Assembly (NCBI RefSeq): GCF_003859805.1
Contig: NZ_RQZG01000025.1
Coordinates: 1 to 38,759, forward strand
Direction: 5' to 3'
From: Arachnia propionica
Lineage (GTDB): Bacteria > Actinomycetota > Actinomycetes > Propionibacteriales > Propionibacteriaceae
DNA length: 38,759 nucleotides
Within the stretch, counting starts at the first letter, position 1; every line of letters begins with the position of its first letter. Positions 12,365 to 19,012 of this stretch are shown here, piece after piece. The notes beneath the pieces were generated by a model. That model worked only from the letters and a program-made list of their open reading frames with translations. It was not told the DNA's origin and searched no databases. The translations under genes were made by a program, and so were the position numbers.

Positions 12365-14866
12365 ATGAGTGCCCCTGACCTCCAGGCCGCGCGCGACGCA
12401 TGGCTCGCCGTCGGCGCCCTCCCTCTCCCCGCCGCCACCGACGGCACCAAACGCCCCGGCGTCAAGACGTGGCGCAACCTCCAGGACCCCGGCAACCGCC
12501 CCACCCCCGAGCAGCTCGACCAGTTGTGGGGCACGGACACCGACGGCATCGGCATCATCTGCGGCCGCGCCTCCGGCAATATCGAGATGCTCGAACTCGA
12601 AGGCGTCGCAGTCGCCGAGGGCTGGATGCCCCGCCTCCAGGCCGCCTTCACCGACCACGCCCAGAGGGAACTCTGGCAGCGTCTCGTCGGCGGATACATG
12701 GAGTTCACCCCCACCGGCGGTATCCACATCTACTACCGCATCGACGGCGACGTCCACGGCAACACCAAACTCGCCTCCCGCCCCACCACCCCCGACGAGC
12801 AGGCCCAGCACCCGGGGCAGCGCACCCGCGTCATGATCGAGACCCGCGGCGAGGGTGGATGGTCCATCGTCGCCCCCAGTCACGGCCGCACCCACCCCAC
12901 CGGGGCAGCGTGGACGGCGCTGCCCGACCGCAGCCCCCGACAGATCGCGACCTTCACCGCCGACGAGCGCGACACCATCCACGCCATGTGTCGCCTCCTC
13001 GACGAAACCCAGCCCCCCACGACCTCCGCAACTGCGCCCGTGGCGCCCCCCGCTGCCGCACCCGTCGCCGGGGATCGGTTGCGCCCCGGCGACGACTTCA
13101 ACGCCCGCGCCTCCTGGGCCGACATCCTCCAGCCCCACGGCTGGACCATCGACCACACCCAGGGCGGCACCACCTACTGGATCAGGCCCGGCAAGAAGCG
13201 CGGAGAAGGGGTCTCCGCCACCACCGGCCACAGCACCGACGGCGCGGACCGGCTCTGGGTCTTCTCCACCAGCACCGACTTCCAGCCCGAGATCCCTTAC
13301 AGCAAGCTCGGGGCCTACGCCGTCCTTCGCCACGGCGGCGACCACTCCGCCGCCGCCTCAGCCCTCCACGCCCAGGGCTGGGGGGACCAGGAACCAGAAT
13401 GGACCCTCACCCTCGAACCGGCCGCGCGCCCCGCATCCTCGGCGACTGGCCCACGAGCCGCAGGAGACGCGCAAAGCAATCCGCCTGAGACCATCGAGGC
13501 GAACGAAACCGCGCTCGCCGACGCCTTCGTCTCCCGCGTCGCCAACCAGGTCCGGTACTGCCCGCAGCGCAAGCAATGGCTCACCTGGGACGGCAGCCGA
13601 TGGGTCTGGGACGAGGGGGAATATCACCGCGAACTCATCAAGCAGCTGGCCCGCCGCCTCCCTGCCGACGACAGGGCCGCAGCCGGATGGCGGCGCAAGA
13701 TGCTGTCCGCCCAAGGTGTTGGCAGCATCGCCCGGCTCGCCCGCACCGACCCCCGCATCGTCGTCCATCTCGACCAGCTCGACGCGCAACCCTGGGAGCT
13801 CAACACCCCTGCCGGAATTGTCAACCTGCGCACTGGGGAGCTCTTGCCCCCGGACCCCGCCAAGCTCCACACCCGCTCAACGACCGTGGCCCCCGATTTC
13901 ACCAAGTCGGCCCCACACTGGGAGACCTTCCTGGCAGCCACCTTCGGCGGCGACTCTGACCTCGTCGGGTATGTGAAACGTCTGGCTGGCGTGACCGCCA
14001 TCGGTGAAATTGTCGAGCAACTCCTCAGTCTCGGCATCGGCTCCGGGGCCAACGGGAAATCGACCCTCCTCGATGCACTCTCGGAGGTCCTCGGGCGCGG
14101 AGAACGGGGATACGCCATCGCTGCCCCCGCCGAGATGCTCATGGCCCGCCGCCACAGCGAGCATCCGGCGGAACTCGCCCAGCTCGCCGGGGCCCGTCTG
14201 GTGGTCTGCTCCGAGCTGGAGGATGGCGCTCGCTTCGCGGAGGCCCGGATCAAGCAGCTGACCGGCCGCGACGCCATCAACGCTCGCCACATGTACGGTT
14301 CCCCCTTCACCTTCATGCCGTCTCACACCCTGTGGCTCATTGCCAACCACAAGCCAGCCACCTCGGCGGGCGGCCCTGCGTTCTGGCGTCGCCTCCAAAC
14401 CCTCCCCTTCCAGCACGTTGTCCCCGAGGGGCAGCGAGATCCTGAGCTGCCCGCCAAGCTCCGCTCCGAGGGGCCGCAGATCCTCGCATGGATCATCCAG
14501 GGGGCTGCAGAATGGGGGCAAGGAGGGCTCAGGCCTCCCACCGCCGTCCGCGCAGCCACTCAGGAGTACCGGACCTCCGAGGATACCCTGCAGCGATTCG
14601 TGGACGAACAGTGCCATCTCGCCCCCGGCAGCCAGTTGGTCCAAGTGCGCAGCAGTGTGCTGCGGGACGCCTACGAACGGTTCTGCCGCGACATGGGAGA
14701 CGAGCCGATGCGTGGTAAGCGATACATCCAGGAGCTTCGCGACCGCTTCGGCGTCACCTTCGCGAAGGGCGCGAAAGGCGCTCGCTTCTCCCAGGGCATC
14801 ACTCTCCTGAGTGACGAAGAAGAGGAAGGGCGTGGCGACGACGCGGATTGGCGGCTCATCTCATGA
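12365..14866 (+). CDS. Primase-polymerase/SF3 helicase replication protein (P4-alpha/D5 type)
   Basis: An 833-aa multidomain replication initiator. Residues 1-210 form a bifunctional primase-polymerase domain (start LQAARDAWLAVGALPLP, IGIICGRASGN, GGIHIYYR). A middle part (about 375-515) resembles the D5_N domain (YCPQRKQWLTWDGSRW). A superfamily-3 helicase follows with Walker A GSGANGKST at 559-567. Such proteins prime DNA and unwind their own origin, binding iterons nearby; the repeats that begin right after the stop codon fit this. GAAAGGAATCAGGG precedes ATG 12365. The gene stands between a hairpin and the putative origin. Confidence 0.9.
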   Translation: MSAPDLQAARDAWLAVGALPLPAATDGTKRPGVKTWRNLQDPGNRPTPEQLDQLWGTDTDGIGIICGRASGNIEMLELEGVAVAEGWMPRLQAAFTDHAQRELWQRLVGGYMEFTPTGGIHIYYRIDGDVHGNTKLASRPTTPDEQAQHPGQRTRVMIETRGEGGWSIVAPSHGRTHPTGAAWTALPDRSPRQIATFTADERDTIHAMCRLLDETQPPTTSATAPVAPPAAAPVAGDRLRPGDDFNARASWADILQPHGWTIDHTQGGTTYWIRPGKKRGEGVSATTGHSTDGADRLWVFSTSTDFQPEIPYSKLGAYAVLRHGGDHSAAASALHAQGWGDQEPEWTLTLEPAARPASSATGPRAAGDAQSNPPETIEANETALADAFVSRVANQVRYCPQRKQWLTWDGSRWVWDEGEYHRELIKQLARRLPADDRAAAGWRRKMLSAQGVGSIARLARTDPRIVVHLDQLDAQPWELNTPAGIVNLRTGELLPPDPAKLHTRSTTVAPDFTKSAPHWETFLAATFGGDSDLVGYVKRLAGVTAIGEIVEQLLSLGIGSGANGKSTLLDALSEVLGRGERGYAIAAPAEMLMARRHSEHPAELAQLAGARLVVCSELEDGARFAEARIKQLTGRDAINARHMYGSPFTFMPSHTLWLIANHKPATSAGGPAFWRRLQTLPFQHVVPEGQRDPELPAKLRSEGPQILAWIIQGAAEWGQGGLRPPTAVRAATQEYRTSEDTLQRFVDEQCHLAPGSQLVQVRSSVLRDAYERFCRDMGDEPMRGKRYIQELRDRFGVTFAKGAKGARFSQGITLLSDEEEEGRGDDADWRLIS

Positions 14867-14867
14867 C

Positions 14868-15017
14868 CGCCACCTGCGCCACCCAGCTGCGCACGAAGTC
14901 GCAACCCAAGCGCCACCTGCGCCACCCAGCTGCGCACGAAGTCGCAACCCAAGCGCCCGCCACCTGCGCCACCCAGCTGCGCACGAAGTCGCAACCCAAG
15001 CGCCACCTGCGCCACCC
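14868..15017 (+). repeat. 43-bp direct repeats (three full copies plus a partial)
   Basis: Copies lie at 14868-14910, 14911-14953 and 14958-15000, with a 17-bp partial at 15001-15017. Each begins CGCCACCTGCGCCACCC and ends GTCGCAACCCAAG. A 4-bp CGCC insertion separates the second and third. They start two bases after the helicase stop codon. Open frames across the array are not believable genes because the unit is not a multiple of three and the translations are Arg/His/Thr-rich noise. Confidence 0.9.
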
Positions 15018-15269
15018 TTCAAGACACCTTTGCGTCAAGTGTCCCCATGGGTGGCGCTTGGGTGGCGCTTGGGTGGCGCATCAACGAAGGACGCGCCACC
15101 CAAGTCGAACACCCGTCAAAACCACTCCGACAAGGAGAGACACGCCCGAGTGCGTTGCAAGGGTGGCGCAGGTGGCGCATCTTTGCAGGAAAAGTCCATC
15201 TATCGCGTGCGCGCATCACGCGCAATCAAAAAGTTCCGGAAGACGCGCCACCCCGCCACCTGCGCCACC
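14876..15269. other. Candidate replication origin with 14 GCGCCACC iterons
   Basis: The octamer GCGCCACC occurs nine times forward (14876, 14910, 14919, 14966, 15000, 15009, 15093, 15245, 15262) and five times as GGTGGCGC (15050, 15061, 15072, 15162, 15171) within about 395 bp. Three reverse copies are spaced exactly 11 bp apart. A comparatively AT-rich stretch with GCGTGCGCGC and AATCAAAAAG (15179-15240) could be the unwinding element. In P4-type phages the primase-helicase binds iterons at its origin. No gene is seen in 14867-15330. Confidence 0.7.
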
Positions 15270-15330
15270 CATAGAGACACTCCGTCCCAAAGAGCTCGCC
15301 CCGAACCCACACTCAAGGACCTCGACCGCC

Positions 15331-15798
15331 ATGACCCAGGACACCCTCTTCGACGCCCCGCCCATCCAGGCCGCCGGCCCCAAGCCCCGCCGAACCGTCG
15401 TCCACCCCTACCACTGGACCGACGCCGCCGGATGGCGAGCCACAGCACAACACCGATGCCCCCACTGCCGAGCCCACATCCTCACCGGCCTCGACCAGGA
15501 CCAGTGCGCCATCCAGGCAACCGCAACCGCAACCCCGCTCACCCCACTCGGCGAAGCCCTCCACCAACTCGCCGACATCCCCACCTACACCCTCACCCGC
15601 CACAGCAACCGAGGAACCAAACTCACCCGACGACGAGCCGAGAACATCGCCCAGCAGCCCGCAGGCAGCCCCAGGATCGACGTACTCCCCGCCCACCGAT
15701 GCAACCCACCCCCCATGCCCCCTGAGGCCTTCACGGCCCCGACAGTCGCCCCGCCCGCTTCCCTCACCGCACCCCGCAACAGTCCGCCCCCGTTCTAG
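15331..15798 (+). CDS. Protein of unknown function with zinc-finger-like CPHC motif (155 aa)
   Basis: ATG 15331 is the first plausible start after the repeat region; frames extending upstream into the repeats were rejected. The protein contains TVVHPYHWTDAAGWR, then RCPHCRAHILTGLD, a helical middle (PLGEALHQLADIPTYTL) and a Pro-rich C-terminus. Ribosome binding is weak (AAGGA 12 bp upstream). It is the first gene after the putative origin. No family is recognised. Confidence 0.65.
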   Translation: MTQDTLFDAPPIQAAGPKPRRTVVHPYHWTDAAGWRATAQHRCPHCRAHILTGLDQDQCAIQATATATPLTPLGEALHQLADIPTYTLTRHSNRGTKLTRRRAENIAQQPAGSPRIDVLPAHRCNPPPMPPEAFTAPTVAPPASLTAPRNSPPPF

Positions 15799-15814
15799 CC
15801 CCAAGGAGAAGCCG

Positions 15815-16063
15815 ATGCTCCCCATCGCCAACCTCGTCGCCAGCCTCGCCGTCATCGCCGCCTGCTGGTTCCTGCCCCGCCACTGGGTCCGTCGCTGGCA
15901 ACGCGAGGCAACAGAAGACGCCGCCGGACAGGCCATCACCAACACCCGTCTCCGAATGGCCATCGACGACCTTCAACAGCGACTCGCCCACCTCGAACAG
16001 AACCCGAAGATCCAGCTCACCATCAAGGCCGAGAGCAACACACCCGAGGAGGACCCCGCATGA
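15815..16063 (+). CDS. Small membrane-anchored coiled-coil protein, copy 1 (82 aa)
   Basis: An N-terminal transmembrane helix (LPIANLVASLAVIAACWFL) is followed by RHWVRRW and a coiled coil (MAIDDLQQRLAHLEQ) to an acidic end. AAGGAGAAG precedes ATG 15815. The gene at 16398 has the same plan, including the RHW motif after the membrane helix, and each is followed by an 'ANLIAL' gene, indicating duplication of a gene pair. The plan resembles small spanin- or holin-accessory-like proteins, but the location is not the lysis cassette. Confidence 0.7.
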   Translation: MLPIANLVASLAVIAACWFLPRHWVRRWQREATEDAAGQAITNTRLRMAIDDLQQRLAHLEQNPKIQLTIKAESNTPEEDPA

Positions 16064-16401
16064 CCACCAACCGAGACGCCATCACCGAGTGGATCGAGGA
16101 GCAGGGCGAAACCGACGCCACCATGCTCGCAACCGCCATCCTCGACGCCAGCCACGCCCTTGCCGCGATCCATGAGCAGCTCCGCATCGCCAACCTCATC
16201 GCCCTGGCCGCCATCGACCCCGACAGGGGAGGCCCATCCGAGGAGCTGGCCTCGGTCGCCTCGCAGGCCTGCGGAGAGATCTCCACATGCAGGGGCTACG
16301 AGGTCCGCGACCACGACGGCACCCCCGACCGGATCGAGATCCGCAGCCTCCTCCCCGACATCGCCGCCGCCCTCGGCACCCCCCAGGAGGAACAGCCGTG
16401 A
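16060..16401 (+). CDS. 'ANLIAL' small protein, copy 1 (113 aa)
   Basis: A helical N-terminus ending in LAAIHEQLRIANLIALAAID (residues 34-53), then SVASQACGEIS and a strand-like end (VRDHDGTPDRIEIRSL). The same helix recurs in the proteins at 16637 (LAAICEQVRIANLIAVA) and 17073 (LIAIADELHLANLLAL). ATG 16060 overlaps the stop of its membrane-protein partner and has GAGGAGG upstream. Function is unknown. Confidence 0.7.
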   Translation: MTTNRDAITEWIEEQGETDATMLATAILDASHALAAIHEQLRIANLIALAAIDPDRGGPSEELASVASQACGEISTCRGYEVRDHDGTPDRIEIRSLLPDIAAALGTPQEEQP

Positions 16402-16640
16402 CCACCACCGCCATCATCTGCTGCATCGCCAGCGCGGCCATCAGCATCGCCGCCTGCATCGTCTACCGGCACTGGACTCGCCAAACCCTCCGCCAGCTCA
16501 TCATCCTCATGGACGACAATCTCAGGGCACTAAGGGCCGACACCGTGCGTCAAGCGGCCCAGCTCGACCTTCTCCGTGAGCGACTCGACCAGCGCCACCC
16601 CCTACCCAACCCCAACGGCACCAAGGAGCCCCACGCATGA
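16398..16640 (+). CDS. Small membrane-anchored coiled-coil protein, copy 2 (80 aa)
   Basis: GTG start with CAGGAGGAA upstream. A transmembrane helix (AIICCIASAAISIAACIVY), then RHWTRQTLRQ and a coiled coil (LRALRADTVRQAAQLDLL, then RERLDQ). It mirrors the product of 15815-16063 in layout and in the RHW motif, but the sequences have diverged. The stop overlaps the next start. Confidence 0.7.
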   Translation: MTTTAIICCIASAAISIAACIVYRHWTRQTLRQLIILMDDNLRALRADTVRQAAQLDLLRERLDQRHPLPNPNGTKEPHA

Positions 16641-16885
16641 CCGACATCGACCCCCGAGACCTCGCCAAGCTCATCGATGCGCTGACCCGAAACGGCAGCG
16701 ACAACCCTGTCACCAACCACGCCCTCGTCACCTGCACCGAGGTCATTGCCGCGAACCTCGCCGCAATCTGCGAGCAGGTCCGCATCGCCAACCTCATCGC
16801 CGTGGCGACAGCAGGCGCTGCAACTCCCTTCATCCCGCGCGACATCAGGGACGCCCTCGGGCTCCTCCAGGAGCCCCGCGCATGA
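16637..16885 (+). CDS. 'ANLIAL' small protein, copy 2 (82 aa)
   Basis: Residues 36-58 (VIAAN then LAAICEQVRIANLIAVA) match the central helix of the 16060 product; the C-terminus differs (TPFIPRDIRDALGLLQEP). CAAGGAGCC precedes ATG 16637. It follows its membrane partner with a 4-bp overlap, as does copy 1. Confidence 0.7.
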   Translation: MTDIDPRDLAKLIDALTRNGSDNPVTNHALVTCTEVIAANLAAICEQVRIANLIAVATAGAATPFIPRDIRDALGLLQEPRA

Positions 16886-17076
16886 CCAGCCAGCCCGTCA
16901 CCCTCGCCCGCATCACCATCGAGAAGGTCCGCAATTCTGACGGAACCCTCGGCATCCTCCTGCACAACCCCATGCTCATCGACCAGATCGACGCCCTCGG
17001 CATGCTCGCCGCCGCCCAAGCAACCCTCACCCGCCAGCTCACCCACAACGACGACAGCAAGGAGGCCCGACAGTGA
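16882..17076 (+). CDS. Small early protein of unknown function (64 aa)
   Basis: A short strand-rich start (PVTLARITIEKVRNSDGTLG) is followed by a helix (IDQIDALGMLAAAQATLTRQL). CCAGGAGCC precedes ATG 16882. It is inserted between the second and third ANLIAL-type genes. No family is recognised. Confidence 0.65.
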   Translation: MTSQPVTLARITIEKVRNSDGTLGILLHNPMLIDQIDALGMLAAAQATLTRQLTHNDDSKEARQ

Positions 17077-17351
17077 ACCCCAACGTCCGCAAAGCCGCCA
17101 GAACCCTGGACTGGCTGCAGGACCGCACCAAGAGCCCCGAAGGCCTCGACCCTCGCCACGCCCAGCCCAGCACCCTCGCCGCCCAGACCCTCGCCCTCAT
17201 CGCCATCGCCGACGAGCTCCACCTCGCCAACCTGCTCGCCCTCAGGGGCCACACGATCCGCGACAGCGACCGCGACATCACCGAACTCGAGCACGCCATG
17301 GAGCGCAGCGGACTGAGCTGGGTCGAGTACGCCGAGAAGGAGGACCAGTGA
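17073..17351 (+). CDS. 'ANLIAL' small protein, copy 3 (92 aa)
   Basis: GTG start with AAGGAGG upstream. Helix 1 (VRKAARTLDWLQDRTK) precedes the family helix LALIAIADELHLANLLALRG (residues 40-59), then TELEHAMERSGLSWVEYAE. It is the most diverged of the three and lacks a membrane partner directly upstream. It shares a 19-bp stop/RBS/start junction with the next gene's 3' end. Confidence 0.65.
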   Translation: MNPNVRKAARTLDWLQDRTKSPEGLDPRHAQPSTLAAQTLALIAIADELHLANLLALRGHTIRDSDRDITELEHAMERSGLSWVEYAEKEDQ

Positions 17352-17530
17352 CCCAGACGCTCCATCTCCCGGACTGGCCCCTGACCCTGACCCCCGCCGG
17401 CAGATTCCGCCAACGCTGCGCGCGCCTCATCCGAGCATTCGACACGCGGCTGGACGACCTTCGCTCCGCCTTCACCGCCCTGGCCAGCCGCATCGCCCAG
17501 GTCGGCCAAACCCCCAAGGAGGACCAGTGA
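17348..17530 (+). CDS. Small basic protein of unknown function (60 aa)
   Basis: GTG 17348 follows AAGGAGG. A basic amphipathic helix (RFRQRCARLIRAFDTRLDDL) and a second helix (RSAFTALASRIAQVG) fill the protein, which ends PKEDQ like the upstream protein (EKEDQ). No family is recognised. Confidence 0.6.
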   Translation: MTQTLHLPDWPLTLTPAGRFRQRCARLIRAFDTRLDDLRSAFTALASRIAQVGQTPKEDQ

Positions 17531-18264
17531 CCCACACCGTCGACGTCGAGCAGGCCCTGGGCGAGCTGCCCGAGCTGTGCGCCCTCCTGCCCGACGCCCT
17601 CACCAGTGGCCCCGACCCGTGGGGTGGTGGCCGCACCGGCGCATCCTCCGGCACCCCGCTGCGCCTCGACGTGCTCCAGCTCCTCGACACCCGCGACACC
17701 ACCGGATGGCTCGACGGCATGGAGTTCTGCGACCCTGACGGCGTCGGCGTCCTGCCCTTCCTGTGGGGCTGGTGCCGGGACCTGGCCAGCGATCTGTTCG
17801 ACACCTGCCCCGGCGAGGTCAAGGAGCTCCCCGAGCAACCCACCCTCACCGCGGTCACAGACTGGCTCACTCAGCACCTGCCCCTGATCCGGGGCACCGC
17901 GCAGTGGCCCGAGTTCGAGTGGGGCGTGCTGCGGGTGCACCGGCAGGTCAGGGCCGCCGTCAGACACCTCAAGGAGCCCAGCCCGGCCGTCCCCTGCCCC
18001 CGCTGCGGCACGGGCCCCCTTGAGGCCCCCGCCCCCGACGAGCCGCTCTGGGTGTGCCGCCCTTGCGGCCACGAGGTCACGATCCAGGCGGTCACCCTCC
18101 GGCAGGCCTCCCGGCTCGTGGACGTGCCTGAGCGGACGCTTCGGGACTGGGCCTCCCGCCCCGGCCTGCTGTCCCCCGTGGCCGAGGGTCCGCGCCGACG
18201 ACTGTTCGACCTGGGCCAGATCAGGCGACTCGCCGCCGAGCGGAAGTTGCGCGCCATGCTGTGA
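17527..18264 (+). CDS. Zinc-ribbon/MerR-like HTH protein, last gene of the early operon
   Basis: A 245-aa protein with a novel-looking helical N-terminal domain (about 1-155, WGWCRDLASDLFD). A zinc ribbon follows near 158-185 (PCPRCGTG, then WVCRPCGHEV), and a C-terminal MerR-type HTH (LRQASRLVDVPERTLRDWAS, then RRRLFDLGQIRRLA). Proteins with this layout precede the HNH/terminase genes in several actinophages. Its position just before the late promoter makes it a good candidate for a late activator. GTG 17527 has AAGGAGG upstream. Confidence 0.75.
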   Translation: MTHTVDVEQALGELPELCALLPDALTSGPDPWGGGRTGASSGTPLRLDVLQLLDTRDTTGWLDGMEFCDPDGVGVLPFLWGWCRDLASDLFDTCPGEVKELPEQPTLTAVTDWLTQHLPLIRGTAQWPEFEWGVLRVHRQVRAAVRHLKEPSPAVPCPRCGTGPLEAPAPDEPLWVCRPCGHEVTIQAVTLRQASRLVDVPERTLRDWASRPGLLSPVAEGPRRRLFDLGQIRRLAAERKLRAML

Positions 18265-18275
18265 GCGACTATCAT
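18247..18275 (+). promoter_or_regulatory. Candidate late promoter
   Basis: TTGCGC (18247-18252) and TATCAT (18270-18275) are separated by exactly 17 bp. The promoter overlaps the end of the zinc-ribbon/HTH gene. A palindrome, GTGCA-TCAG-TGCAC, lies at about 18286-18299, just after the predicted start site. It would drive HNH, terminase and the head genes. Confidence 0.5.
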
Positions 18276-18310
18276 TGCCGTTGTTAGTGCATCAGTGCAC
18301 CCAAAAACAG

Positions 18311-18338
18311 GAAGCCCCGGATTCGCCCCCGGGGCTTC
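18311..18338 (+). terminator. Hairpin in the late leader
   Basis: GAAGCCCCGG pairs with CCGGGGCTTC around an 8-nt loop about 30 bp downstream of the predicted late start site; CACCC follows, so it lacks a U-tract. It could terminate early-operon read-through poorly or act as an attenuator or antitermination element of the late transcript. Confidence 0.45.
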
Positions 18339-18359
18339 ACCCATTCCGAGGGGGTGGCG

Positions 18360-18632
18360 ATGGCCAACCGCGACACCGCCATCCGAGACCGTCACCGCGC
18401 CACCATCGCCGCCGCCAAACCGCCGTGCGGGATCTGCGGTGAGGCCATCGACCACCGACTGCGATGGCCTGACCCCGGATGCTTCGTCGTCGACCACGTC
18501 ATCCCGCTCTCCCAGGGCGGACCTGATACCCTGAGCAACAAGCAGGCCGCCCACAAGCTCTGCAACGAGCGCAAGGGCCGCAAGGATGCCGGGCTCGCCC
18601 CCATCATCCGCCGCTCCGGGAGCCTCACCTGA
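18360..18632 (+). CDS. HNH endonuclease next to terminase
   Basis: A compact 90-aa HNH nuclease: zinc cysteines C23 and C26 (PCGIC), the catalytic DH at 45-46 (VVDHVIPLSQGG), N60, H65 and C68-N69 (HKLCNERKG). HNH proteins next to the large terminase are needed for specific cos cleavage in HK97-type phages. ATG 18360 has GAGGGGG upstream; a GTG at 18354 is the alternative. This is a packaging gene, unlike the homing-type HNH at 9588. Confidence 0.85.
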   Translation: MANRDTAIRDRHRATIAAAKPPCGICGEAIDHRLRWPDPGCFVVDHVIPLSQGGPDTLSNKQAAHKLCNERKGRKDAGLAPIIRRSGSLT

Positions 18633-18781
18633 GGCCCCTGAAATCGAACACAGGGGTGGGGGGTGCCCCCTCCCCCCGGCCTCGACGCTGGCTCAGGCCT
18701 AGGCGGCATTCTCTCTCGACTTTTTTCCACAGGTCCCGTCACTCTTGTCACCGCACCCCCGAGTTGCCCACAGGAGGCCCC
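18633..18781. other. Non-coding packaging region (candidate cos)
   Basis: Between the HNH and small terminase genes lies 149 bp without a gene. It holds a G-run/C-run dyad (GGGGTGGGGGGTG followed by CCCCCTCCCCCC, about 18654-18677) and ACTTTTTTCC around 18719-18728. The position between HNH and terminase genes and the GC-rich dyad suit a cohesive-end site, but the cut cannot be read from sequence alone. Confidence 0.4.
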
Positions 18782-19012
18782 ATGTCCAGCGTCGAGGAGG
18801 CCTCAAGGCAGGGTCGCAGGGCGATGCTGGAGGCGCTGCGGGACGACATCGCCCGTCGGTTTGACCGGGGCGTGTCCGATCGGGACGCGGCCGCGCTGTC
18901 GAGGCGGCTCCTGGCGATCAGTGAGGAGCTCGACGGGGTGGTGGCCACGGAAGGGGTGGACGAGATTGCCGAAGCGGCCGCAACCCCCGACGCGCCCTGG
19001 CCTGCTCCCTGA
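18782..19012 (+). CDS. Probable terminase small subunit
   Basis: A 76-aa helical protein (SRQGRRAMLEALRDDIARRF, then LSRRLLAISEELDG) directly upstream of the large terminase and after HNH. Sequence similarity to small terminases is weak, so this rests mainly on position, size and the two-helix coiled-coil pattern. CAGGAGGCCCC precedes ATG 18782. Confidence 0.65.
   Translation: MSSVEEASRQGRRAMLEALRDDIARRFDRGVSDRDAAALSRRLLAISEELDGVVATEGVDEIAEAAATPDAPWPAP

Noticed and set aside
14868-15017. 43-bp direct repeats as a CRISPR array
   Set aside because: The copies abut, or differ by 4 bp, with no unique spacers, and the sub-motif also occurs inverted nearby.
14811-15330. Protein-coding frames through the 43-bp repeats
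   Set aside because: The unit is not a multiple of three, so the frame changes at each copy; translations are Thr/Arg/His-rich noise. The region is better read as a non-coding origin.
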